From: an uncultured Eubacteriales bacterium | Lineage (GTDB): Bacteria > Bacillota > Clostridia > Christensenellales > Borkfalkiaceae | Reading direction: 5' to 3' | Length of the DNA stretch: 48,500 nt | NCBI GenBank assembly: GCA_900545325.1 | Contig: UQZE01000002.1 | Location: forward strand, 1-48,500 | Shown here: positions 1 through 6,069 of the stretch, piece by piece | How positions within the stretch are numbered: position 1 is the stretch's first letter | How the letters are laid out: each line of letters begins with the position of its first letter | Program-made: the position numbers and the translations under genes | Notes under the pieces: generated by a model | Database searches by the model: none | Seen by the model: the letters and a program-made list of their open reading frames with translations, nothing else | What the model was told of the DNA's origin: nothing

Positions 1-378
1 AAGACGGAAGAAGAACTTTCCATGCTCGAACCCGAAGAACAGGCGATGTTTCTCACCGATCTCGGTCTGACGGAAAGCGGACTGGACAGGCTGGTAAAAG
101 CTTCCTATAAGCTTTTGGGGCTGATTTCCTATCTCACCGCGGGCGAAAAGGAAGTACGAGCCTGGACTATCGAAAAGGGCACGAAAGCGCCTCAGGCGGC
201 GGGAAAGATCCATTCCGATTTCGAAAAAGGCTTTATCCGCGCGGAGATCGTCGATTATGACGTCTTAGTGGAACTCGGCAGTTTCAACGCCTGCAAGGAA
301 AAAGGCAAGGTCCGTTCCGAGGGCAAGGATTACGTTATCAAGGACGGCGACGTGGTGTTGTTCCGTTTCAACGTATAA
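1..378 (+). CDS. ychF: Ribosome-binding ATPase YchF (Obg-like), C-terminal part
   Basis: This is the C-terminal third of a YchF/OLA1-type P-loop ATPase, which binds ribosomes and prefers ATP to GTP. The reading frame is open from base 1, so the gene begins outside the window; the ATG at 22 is internal. The visible part covers the end of the ATPase region and the whole TGS domain. Recognisable family segments are LISYLTAGEKEVRAWTI, KAPQAAGKIHSDFEKGFIRA, and the C-terminal end in GDVVLFRFNV, which is where YchF proteins normally stop. The nucleotide-binding motifs lie upstream and cannot be inspected. A strong terminator follows about 40 bases after the stop, so this is the last gene of its transcript. 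Confidence 0.95.
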   Translation, partial: KTEEELSMLEPEEQAMFLTDLGLTESGLDRLVKASYKLLGLISYLTAGEKEVRAWTIEKGTKAPQAAGKIHSDFEKGFIRAEIVDYDVLVELGSFNACKEKGKVRSEGKDYVIKDGDVVLFRFNV

Positions 379-420
379 CTCCGCTTCTCCGCGCTTAACG
401 GTATAAAAGAAAAACGTGTA

Positions 421-455
421 AAGCGGCGCAGGTAAAAACCTGCGCCGCTTTTTTT
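421..455 (+). terminator. Intrinsic terminator of ychF
   Basis: A 13-bp perfect stem (421-433 with 438-450, loop AAAA) is followed by a run of T. It ends the ychF transcript. Read from the minus strand the same hairpin is followed by a looser T-rich stretch and could end the candidate small RNA. Confidence 0.9.
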
Positions 456-470
456 GCGTTTAAAATTCAA

Positions 471-497
471 AAAGCAACTTACATGGTAAATTGCTTT
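471..497. repeat. 27-bp inverted repeat AAAGCAA-n-TTAC...GTAA-n-TTGCTTT
   Basis: The arms 471-477 and 491-497 are exact complements, as are the inner arms 479-482 and 486-489, sharing one centre at 484 with a single mismatched pair between them. It could be an operator or the middle hairpin of the candidate minus-strand RNA. Confidence 0.6.
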
Positions 498-585
498 CTG
501 AATAATATATGATAAGGGGGAAAATGATGAGCGTTTTTACGTTCTTTTTCGGGCGGCTTGCTGCCGCTCCCTTAAGAACAAGTAT

Positions 586-614
586 ACTATACTACAATAT
601 AAAAAATTTGTAAA
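586..614 (-). promoter_or_regulatory. Minus-strand promoter of the candidate small RNA
   Basis: On the minus strand TTTACA (609-614) and TATAGT (586-591) are separated by exactly 17 bases. Upstream (about 615-650) lie phased A and T tracts resembling an UP element. No annotated gene lies downstream on this strand before the ychF terminator, which is why an RNA gene is proposed. Confidence 0.6.
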
Positions 615-862
615 GCGTTTTTCGACAATTTTTTAAAAAAATTTTTGAAAAGTTTTGACAACGTCGACTTTATTTATCAAACATACCTTTAAAAAACCTT
701 GATTTTGTGAAAACATAACACTTTTATGTGATTTTATAAAAAACGCACTATATTCCGAATAGTCAATATTTGCCGAAAAAATTTTACTTTTTTCCGCAAG
801 AAAAGTCGATTTAGGTCGAAAAACTCACGATTTTATGCGATTTTCAGCCCGACGGACAGTAA
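615..862. other. AT-rich intergenic stretch without a recognisable gene
   Basis: About 250 bases rich in A and T runs. No open frame with a ribosome binding site and no tRNA-like fold was seen. The left part may act as the upstream region of the minus-strand promoter at 586-614. Nothing else is supported. Confidence 0.5.
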
Positions 863-890
863 AAAACGCGCGGTCGGTTCCGCGCGTTTT
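863..890 (-). terminator. Intrinsic terminator of the small membrane protein gene
   Basis: AAAACGCGCGG (863-873) pairs with CCGCGCGTTTT (880-890) around a 6-base loop, just after the stop codon at 908 on the minus strand. A and T tails on both sides make it bidirectional. Confidence 0.85.
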
Positions 891-907
891 TCTTCGCCGA
901 GAGTATT

Positions 908-1408
908 TTATTTCACGAAAAAAGTTTTTGCCGCCGCAGCTAGCGCGCCGAGTACGGAGAATATTCCTCCGAGAATCGCGCCGACGCCGAGCGCGGCTTT
1001 CACGCCAACAAGCCCCGCGATGCCTACGCCCACTTTTCCGGCGTCGGTAAGCGAGTTTTCAAGAAGCGACGGACAAAGGAACAGAAGCACCGCCCCCGCA
1101 ACGAACGCGACGAGCGCGATAAACCCGAAAAGCTTGCCTTTGACCACGGCCAGAATTCCGCCGATCAAAGGCAGGAAAAGCGCGAGCATGATGAGAAAAT
1201 TGAATTCCGACCAGGCGATGCTGCCGCTGCCCACTTTCTGTTTCCAGCCGAACGCGGCGGCAAAACCCGTCGCGGTATAGGCGTTTTCGCCTTCGCCGAA
1301 AGCGACCGCCGCCATGAACCCCGCCAGACATAACGCCAGAACGCCCATGAGCAGCGCGGCTGCGGAAACGATCGTTCCCGTGTTCTTGTTTGTCTTTTTC
1401 TTTGCCAT
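908..1408 (-). CDS. Small four-helix membrane protein, function unknown
   Basis: A 166-residue protein beginning MAKKKTNKN. The upstream ATG nine codons earlier is rejected because the ribosome binding site GGGGAGGAT sits directly before this one. A short basic N-terminus is followed by about four hydrophobic segments (near residues 12-36, 68-88, 92-113 and 127-160), the last very rich in Ala and Gly. No catalytic motif is visible and I do not recognise the family. It is a single-gene transcript with its own good promoter, a leader containing an 18-bp palindrome and a second hairpin, and its own terminator. Such a leader suggests regulated expression, but no regulator can be named. Confidence 0.75.
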   Translation of the reverse strand: MAKKKTNKNTGTIVSAAALLMGVLALCLAGFMAAVAFGEGENAYTATGFAAAFGWKQKVGSGSIAWSEFNFLIMLALFLPLIGGILAVVKGKLFGFIALVAFVAGAVLLFLCPSLLENSLTDAGKVGVGIAGLVGVKAALGVGAILGGIFSVLGALAAAAKTFFVK

Positions 1409-1421
1409 AAATATCCTCCCC

Positions 1422-1444
1422 GGACCGCTAGACAAATGCGGTCC
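1422..1444 (-). promoter_or_regulatory. Leader hairpin beside the ribosome binding site
   Basis: GGACCGC (1422-1428) pairs with GCGGTCC (1438-1444) in the 5' leader of the membrane protein gene, ending only a few bases before its GGGGAGG ribosome binding site. It could stabilise the message or affect access by ribosomes. Confidence 0.5.
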
Positions 1445-1454
1445 TTTTGAATTT

Positions 1455-1472
1455 ACCTTGAAAATTCAAGGT
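1455..1472. promoter_or_regulatory. 18-bp palindrome between -10 box and start codon, operator-like
   Basis: ACCTTGAA (1455-1462) and TTCAAGGT (1465-1472) are exact complements around a 2-base centre. The site begins 12 bases downstream of the -10 box, where a repressor would block transcription. Confidence 0.45.
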
Positions 1473-1483
1473 TATTTAAATAT

Positions 1484-1512
1484 AGTTTAACATGTTTCCC
1501 TCCGCATGTCAA
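1484..1512 (-). promoter_or_regulatory. Promoter of the small membrane protein gene
   Basis: TTGACA (1507-1512 on the minus strand), a 17-base spacer and TAAACT (1484-1489). It gives a leader of about 70 bases before the ATG at 1406-1408. Confidence 0.8.
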
Positions 1513-1723
1513 ACGATATGCCGAAATTGCGGATACTGACCTCCGCGCTTCGGAAAAAATACGTACGGAGGCAAAACAAGGCAGACGCGCGGCATAAAAA
1601 AACGCCGAAAAACCGGCCGCATACCCGAAAGGGCGCAGAGAAATCCGCAACGGCAAAACAGAACGGATAAAGCGGCGGAAGGCCGCCCCCGCTTGAAGCC
1701 CCCGTCCTCATAAAACATTGCAC
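1513..1723. other. Intergenic stretch with no supported gene
   Basis: The stretch between the membrane protein promoter and the rpsR terminator. Several short overlapping minus-strand frames exist, but none has a ribosome binding site or a recognisable product. Confidence 0.5.
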
Positions 1724-1755
1724 AAAAAAACGGCGCCTGCGGATAACAGGCGCCG
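1724..1755 (-). terminator. Intrinsic terminator of the rpsF-ssb-rpsR operon
   Basis: CGGCGCCTG (1731-1739) pairs with CAGGCGCCG (1747-1755), loop of 7, with seven T on the minus strand at 1724-1730. It lies about 15 bases after the rpsR stop. Confidence 0.9.
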
Positions 1756-1768
1756 TTCGGCTCTTTTT

Positions 1769-2020
1769 TTATTCGCCTTTGAAAGGCAGAAGATCGGTAA
1801 TCCTCGCGCGTTTGATGGCGGTGGCGAGCACTCTCTGGTGTTTCGCGCATACGCCCGTCATTCTTCTCGGCAGGATTTTACCGTTTTCGGAAACGTATTT
1901 CTTGAGCGTCGCAACGTCCTTATAATCGACGCTGTCGATCTTTCCCTGGCAGAAAGCGCAAACCTTCTTTCTGGGAACTCTCTTGATAACCTTTTTTACC
2001 GTAGTTTTATTTTCTTCCAT
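1769..2020 (-). CDS. rpsR: 30S ribosomal protein S18
   Basis: An 83-residue small-subunit protein that pairs with S6 on the central domain of 16S rRNA. Family features are CAFCQGKIDSVDYKD, where Cys at both positions keeps a CxxC-type pair, the stretch LKKYVSENGKILPRRMTGVC, and the basic helix HQRVLATAIKRARI near the C-terminus. Length is normal for the C+ (zinc-ribbon-retaining) form of S18. It is the last gene of rpsF-ssb-rpsR and starts 22 bases after the ssb stop, with a GGAGTTTAAGGAATC ribosome binding region before the ATG. Confidence 0.97.
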   Translation of the reverse strand: MEENKTTVKKVIKRVPRKKVCAFCQGKIDSVDYKDVATLKKYVSENGKILPRRMTGVCAKHQRVLATAIKRARITDLLPFKGE

Positions 2021-2042
2021 GATTCCTTAAACTCCTTATGAT

Positions 2043-2459
2043 TTAGAACGGCAGATCGTCGTCGTTATCCAGGGCTTCGAGCTGAGGGCGCTGTTTTTTC
2101 ACCGCAACCACCTCTTCCGCGAAAGGCTCGCCTGCGGAAGCGCTCTTTGGCGTCAGGAATTCCACGTCGCTGGCGATAACTTCGGTAACCGTCCTCTTGA
2201 TTCCGTCCTTATCTTCGTAAGAACGGTTCTGTAAATTTCCCATAACGGCAACTTTGTTGCCTTTTTTCAGATATCTGCCGCAGGTTTCGGCTCTGCCGCG
2301 CCACACCGTAACGTTGAAAAAGTCCGTTTCGCGCGTGCCGTCGCTGTTGGGAAAATCCCTCGTTACCGCCACGGAAAAGTGGCAGACCGCCACGCCGCTG
2401 GGCGTTTCGGAAAGTTCGGGATCCCTCGTCAGATTTCCTATCAGAATTACTTTATTCAT
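2043..2459 (-). CDS. ssb: Single-stranded DNA-binding protein
   Basis: A 138-residue SSB that coats single-stranded DNA in replication, recombination and repair. The N-terminal OB fold (about residues 1-105) starts MNKVILIGNLTRDPE, with further family segments VCHFSVAVTR, TDFFNVTVWRG, and GRYLKKGNKVAVMGNLQ. A short acidic, Gln-containing tail ends in DNDDDLPF, the conserved tip that binds partner proteins. The linker is short, so the protein is smaller than the usual 160-180 residues. The gene lies between rpsF and rpsR, the standard bacterial arrangement. Confidence 0.97.
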   Translation of the reverse strand: MNKVILIGNLTRDPELSETPSGVAVCHFSVAVTRDFPNSDGTRETDFFNVTVWRGRAETCGRYLKKGNKVAVMGNLQNRSYEDKDGIKRTVTEVIASDVEFLTPKSASAGEPFAEEVVAVKKQRPQLEALDNDDDLPF

Positions 2460-2473
2460 GATTTACTCCCGTT

Positions 2474-2755
2474 TTACGCCTTTGTGATCAGTCTTCTCAT
2501 GATCCCATCGGTTATGCCAACTACTCTCTTCAATTCGACGACAAAGTCTTTTCCGCTTTCGAACGTCATCACCACGTAGTAGCCTTCAGTCTTGTAATTG
2601 ATGGGATACTGAAGTTTTTTCATGCCCCATCTGTCCGTCTTTTCGACGGTGCCGCCGTTGGCGGTTACAAGATCCTCGAACTTTTTGATAATGACTTCTC
2701 TGGCTTCTTCTTCCAGCTCCGGCGCCAAAATGTAAAGCATATCGTATTTCGTCAT
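2474..2755 (-). CDS. rpsF: 30S ribosomal protein S6
   Basis: A 93-residue small-subunit protein forming a ferredoxin-like fold that heterodimerises with S18. It begins MTKYDMLYILAPELEEEA, typical of S6, and keeps the segment DRWGMKKLQYPINYKTEGYY. It is first in the rpsF-ssb-rpsR operon, and GGGAGGTAAAAGAA precedes the ATG. The consensus promoter and structured leader upstream suggest feedback control by the S6:S18 dimer as known in other bacteria. Confidence 0.97.
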   Translation of the reverse strand: MTKYDMLYILAPELEEEAREVIIKKFEDLVTANGGTVEKTDRWGMKKLQYPINYKTEGYYVVMTFESGKDFVVELKRVVGITDGIMRRLITKA

Positions 2756-2763
2756 TTCTTTTA

Positions 2764-2800
2764 CCTCCCGGTCTTATTCGGATTGCGTCCTGCCGCAATC
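2764..2800 (-). promoter_or_regulatory. Candidate S6:S18-binding leader of rpsF
   Basis: Between the promoter and the rpsF ribosome binding site, CGCAATC (2794-2800) and GATTGCG (2781-2787) are complementary on the minus strand, and the hairpin is followed at once by CCGAATAAGACCGG. Known rpsF leaders imitate the S6:S18 site of 16S rRNA, with a stem beside a CCG element. The position, stem and CCG fit, but the match was made by eye only. Confidence 0.45.
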
Positions 2801-2811
2801 AAGGTTTATTT

Positions 2812-2840
2812 ATTTTATCAGAAATTTTTATCTTTGTCAA
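2812..2840 (-). promoter_or_regulatory. Promoter of rpsF-ssb-rpsR
   Basis: A consensus TTGACA (2835-2840), 17-base spacer and TAAAAT (2812-2817) on the minus strand. The -35 box begins just beyond the stop codon of the upstream repeat protein. Confidence 0.85.
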
Positions 2841-2846
2841 CTCAAT

Positions 2847-4820
2847 TCACGAAAGCGAGGGAATTTTCTCGGCTATTTCCACTATTTGAGATAACGTCAT
2901 GCCCTTTACGTTTTCCGAGGGCGCGTTTCCCAAAAATCCTATCTCGAAAAGCTCCTGCAACGTGCAGTTTTTGATGTTTTCCGTAACGTTTTTCTGCAGG
3001 CTGTCGGCAAGCGAAACCACGGTTACGTCGGCGCTTTCCCTGTAAACCTGACTGCCCGCCGCGCCGCTCTTTTCAAACATCAGCAGCAGCCAGACGCCCG
3101 CCTCCTTGTCGACCTGGTAATACTGCCCTGCCGCAACGGCTGTCAAATCGGCGGGCGCGGCGCATTCGGTATAGACATATCCCGTCTGTTCGTCGCCCGT
3201 GCGCTTAAAATAACGGAAGTCCTTATACAAATCTTTATCGCCTTCTTTAATGTCGAATACGTCGACAAATCCCTTGATTTCGTAGAGGTCGCTGACCGTC
3301 AGCTCGTTCATCTTTTCGCCTATATTGCCTATGGTCGCTCCTTTTGCGAAAAGCGCGTCGAGAAGAGGATTGCTTTGCCCTTCGGGCAGAACGACGATAT
3401 CTTTCAGTTCCAGCGTATTCACTTTGCCGCTCAGTTCGCCGATCTTGGTATCGGACAACGCTTTGAGAATGGCGGGCGTATCCGCGCCGTCCGTCTTTAT
3501 CACGTCCCCCAAAGTAAGTTCCTGAACCTTTTTATCAAAATCGATATTCTGCAATTCGCCCACCGTAGTGCCGACGGGAATGATCTTGCTCGTGAGCGAG
3601 CCCTCCTCGATTTTGAGGCCGAGGTCGGAAATTGCGAGCGCGTTGATGGCCGCTTCGTAATCCATGTTCTTCAATTCTTCGACGGTATCGCTCGGCGAAA
3701 TGATTTTGCTCATCAGCCCGTTATCCGCAATATTCAGCCCTAAATCGGCAACGGTCAGTTTGTTGATCTGCCCGTCGATATAACTTCCGTCCTGTATCTG
3801 CGCGATCGTAGTGTTTTTGTCCAGGATTTTTCCCGCAAGGGTGTTTTCGCCCAGATCGATTTGCAGATCGGCGAGCGTAAGCGTCTTGATCTCTTCGTCG
3901 AAATCCATGTTTTTCAGCTCGCCCACCGTACAGTTTTCGCCGACAAGCGCTTCGAGCGGCGACCCTGCGAGGTTGACGCCTAAATCACCCTCGAGGGTGA
4001 GGCCGTCCACGCGGGACATCATGTTGTCCGCAATGGAATTGAGCGTGTCGTCGCCGTGCACGATCTTAGCGACCAGCGGATCGCTGCCGATAAGATCGAT
4101 GCCGAAATCGTCGTTCAGATCGTCGATGGTCATGCTGTCGATATCGCTGAGCGTGGAGGAAAGCGAGCCGACGGCGTCCGTAACGGGGATTTCCATAAGT
4201 CCCGCGCTCTTGAAGTAAAGGTCTTTTCCTTTCGCCGCGTCCACGAGAACGCCCTCCGCGTAGGCGTTTGCGTAACCGCCCTCCTCCGCGATATAATAAA
4301 TATTTTCCGTCTTGTCCTTATAATAGAGATTTCCGACGGCGAAATTTTCATCCGTGATCTTGACGTAATTTTCCTTGGTGGTAAAAAGCGGCAGGTCGGG
4401 CAGGGTAAATCCCAGCGTGTCCGATATGGAATTGAGCGACGCGGTAACGCTGACCGCCGACATGAAATTCGCGCCCACCTGCGAAAACGTAAACGTTTTG
4501 AGCTTATCGATATCTATGGTAACGTACTGCTTTATGCTTTCATCCTCCGTGAGGTTTTTGAGCAGTCCGTCCAAAAAGGGCAGATATTCCGTATATTGCC
4601 CGATGGTGGTATCGGGCGCGGAAAGCTTTTGCACCGCCTCGATCAGCGTATAGTCGTTCAGACTCTCGCCCAGATATTCGTTCAGCGAGGGCACTTTTTC
4701 GGTGATGGTGCCTACCTTCGTCTTTGTAACGAGCAGATAACCCGCCCCCACCACTGCGCCCGCGCCTAAGATCATGCCGAGCAATATCACCAGTATATAT
4801 TTGAAAATTTTCCCTAACAT
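2847..4820 (-). CDS. Membrane-anchored protein with about seven 40-residue repeats
   Basis: A 657-residue protein starting MLGKIFKYILV, chosen because GGGAAGG precedes this ATG; an upstream in-frame ATG lies 16 codons earlier. One transmembrane segment (about residues 5-30) and no cleavage site suggest an N-terminally anchored protein facing outward. From about residue 240 to 510 there are roughly seven repeats of 35-42 residues. Each has a TVGEL-like segment, an acidic stretch (such as NMDFDEEI) and a closing LTLADL-like segment. Related half-repeats occur near residue 60 and at the C-terminus (CTLQELF, MTLSQIVEI). The region after 520 has a KDFRYFKR/YVYTECA block that may be a separate small domain. 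No enzyme motif is visible and I do not recognise the family. It has its own promoter, but no terminator separates it from the rpsF promoter. Confidence 0.85.
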   Translation of the reverse strand: MLGKIFKYILVILLGMILGAGAVVGAGYLLVTKTKVGTITEKVPSLNEYLGESLNDYTLIEAVQKLSAPDTTIGQYTEYLPFLDGLLKNLTEDESIKQYVTIDIDKLKTFTFSQVGANFMSAVSVTASLNSISDTLGFTLPDLPLFTTKENYVKITDENFAVGNLYYKDKTENIYYIAEEGGYANAYAEGVLVDAAKGKDLYFKSAGLMEIPVTDAVGSLSSTLSDIDSMTIDDLNDDFGIDLIGSDPLVAKIVHGDDTLNSIADNMMSRVDGLTLEGDLGVNLAGSPLEALVGENCTVGELKNMDFDEEIKTLTLADLQIDLGENTLAGKILDKNTTIAQIQDGSYIDGQINKLTVADLGLNIADNGLMSKIISPSDTVEELKNMDYEAAINALAISDLGLKIEEGSLTSKIIPVGTTVGELQNIDFDKKVQELTLGDVIKTDGADTPAILKALSDTKIGELSGKVNTLELKDIVVLPEGQSNPLLDALFAKGATIGNIGEKMNELTVSDLYEIKGFVDVFDIKEGDKDLYKDFRYFKRTGDEQTGYVYTECAAPADLTAVAAGQYYQVDKEAGVWLLLMFEKSGAAGSQVYRESADVTVVSLADSLQKNVTENIKNCTLQELFEIGFLGNAPSENVKGMTLSQIVEIAEKIPSLS

Positions 4821-4895
4821 GCAGAAACCTTCCCGTATAATTTTATTTCTTTGATATGAAAAAATCACGTCCGCAAGGCGGATATGTTCATTTGT

Positions 4896-4924
4896 ATTAT
4901 ACTACGCTCCCGCGTTTTTTGCAA
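4896..4924 (-). promoter_or_regulatory. Promoter of the repeat protein gene
   Basis: TTGCAA (4919-4924), a 17-base spacer and a perfect TATAAT (4896-4901) on the minus strand, directly after the rmuC stop. Confidence 0.8.
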
Positions 4925-4935
4925 CAATATTCGCG

Positions 4936-6057
4936 TTATAACTCGCCGTCGTCCCAGTCGGGCGCGGGCGCTTCCCCCTCTATTTCCGCTACGTCTTTCA
5001 GTCTGCGCTCGATGGTGCGCGTCTTTTTGGAAGCGAGATCGATGGAATCCTGCGCCTCCTGCAGTTTTTTGCCCGTCTTTTCGAGCAGGAGGGAAAATTT
5101 GAGAAACTCGCTTTTGAACGCCGAAAGCAGCCGCCACAGCTCCCTGCTGCGCTTTTCGATGGTAACCGTTTTGAAACCGACCTGCAAACTGTTCAAAAGG
5201 GCGTAAAGATTGGTCGGCCCGCATACCATAATGCGCTTGCCGTGCAGATAAGCCGTGAGGTCGGCGTTTTTGACCGTTTCCGCGAAAAGCCCCTCCACGG
5301 GGAGATACATGATGGCGAAATCGGTGGTAACGGGCGGGCAGACGTACTTCGCGGCGATACTGTCCGCCTGCCGTTTCACGGCGGCGAAAAGCCCCTTTTC
5401 CGCGGCGCGGGCGTCCTCTTCGCTCGCCGCGCCCATAAGCCGCGCGTATTCCTCCACGGGAAATTTCGAATCAATGGGAAGGTAGGTTCTGTTGCCGTTT
5501 TTATCGGGCAGAACGACGGCGAAATCCACAAAGGAATCCACGGCGGCGTTCAGGCGGCAGTTCCGCACGAACTGCTCGGGCGCGAGCATGTCCGCAAGCA
5601 GATTTTCCAGCTGTATTTCGCCCCACGTCCCCCGTACTTTTACGTTTGTGAATATCTTTTTGATGTCGCTTACGCTGTCGGCGAGTTTGTTTACCTCCCC
5701 GATGCCCAGCGCCACCTTGTTGAGGTTGTCCGCAATGATGCGGTAAGAGCCTTCCAGTCGCTGTTCGAGCGTGGCGGAAAGCTTTTCGTCCACCGTATAG
5801 CGCATTTCCCTGAGCGATTTTTCGTTCTGCGCCGCAAGGTCGCGCACCGCGGCGGAAAGGTGTGCCGTCATATCGTCTATGCGCCTGTTCTGGGCGGAGA
5901 AAGCGCGGTCAATGCTGTTGATGAGCGCGGCGTTACGCACGTCGTTCAGCCTGTCGTCCTCCTTCGGGGCCGGCTTTTCCTTCCGAAAAAACAACGCGAC
6001 AAGCAAAATCAGGTTTACGACGGAAAGAACGGCCGTCGCTACGATAAGTATATCCAT
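4936..6057 (-). CDS. rmuC: DNA recombination protein RmuC family
   Basis: A 373-residue RmuC-family protein, a predicted nuclease-like factor that limits inverted-repeat recombination. It has one N-terminal transmembrane segment (about residues 3-23), a long helical coiled-coil region (about 35-115), and the RmuC core with family segments VRGTWGEIQLENLL, LPIDSKFPVEEYARL, VTTDFAIMYLPVEGLFAE and VCGPTNLYALLNSLQVGF, followed by a C-terminal helix. Length is at the short end for the family. AGGAGGAATAAG fixes the start. It lies 12 bases after the CCA-adding enzyme gene and is probably cotranscribed with it. Confidence 0.95.
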   Translation of the reverse strand: MDILIVATAVLSVVNLILLVALFFRKEKPAPKEDDRLNDVRNAALINSIDRAFSAQNRRIDDMTAHLSAAVRDLAAQNEKSLREMRYTVDEKLSATLEQRLEGSYRIIADNLNKVALGIGEVNKLADSVSDIKKIFTNVKVRGTWGEIQLENLLADMLAPEQFVRNCRLNAAVDSFVDFAVVLPDKNGNRTYLPIDSKFPVEEYARLMGAASEEDARAAEKGLFAAVKRQADSIAAKYVCPPVTTDFAIMYLPVEGLFAETVKNADLTAYLHGKRIMVCGPTNLYALLNSLQVGFKTVTIEKRSRELWRLLSAFKSEFLKFSLLLEKTGKKLQEAQDSIDLASKKTRTIERRLKDVAEIEGEAPAPDWDDGEL

Positions 6058-6069
6058 CTTATTCCTCCG

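Larger units (their letters stand above)
405..579 (-). ncRNA. Candidate small regulatory RNA with a C-rich single-stranded stretch
   Basis: Read on the minus strand from about 579, a consensus promoter (-10 at 586-591) would make an RNA of about 170 nt. It would contain a 5' hairpin closed by GTTCTT/AAGAAC with an inner GC stem (about 540-578), an unpaired stretch with CCCCC (about 500-530), a second hairpin from the 27-bp palindrome at 471-497, and a final hairpin at 421-450 followed by a T-rich stretch (TTTACACGTTTTTCTTTT). Hairpins around a C-rich unpaired segment are the usual form of Gram-positive sRNAs that pair with G-rich ribosome binding sites. No protein frame on this strand explains the region. 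On the plus strand the same bases give a 29-codon ORF with a ribosome-binding-site-like sequence, the main rival reading. The RNA has not been matched to a known family. Confidence 0.4.

Noticed and set aside
524..613. 29-codon plus-strand ORF with an AAGGGGG ribosome-binding-like sequence
   Set aside because: Its 3' end overlaps a consensus minus-strand promoter, and its bases form hairpins fitting a minus-strand RNA. Very short and unrecognised; kept only as the rival reading of the small RNA.
1453..1850. Several overlapping short minus-strand frames between rpsR and the membrane protein gene
   Set aside because: They overlap each other, the rpsR terminator or a promoter, and lack ribosome binding sites and recognisable products.
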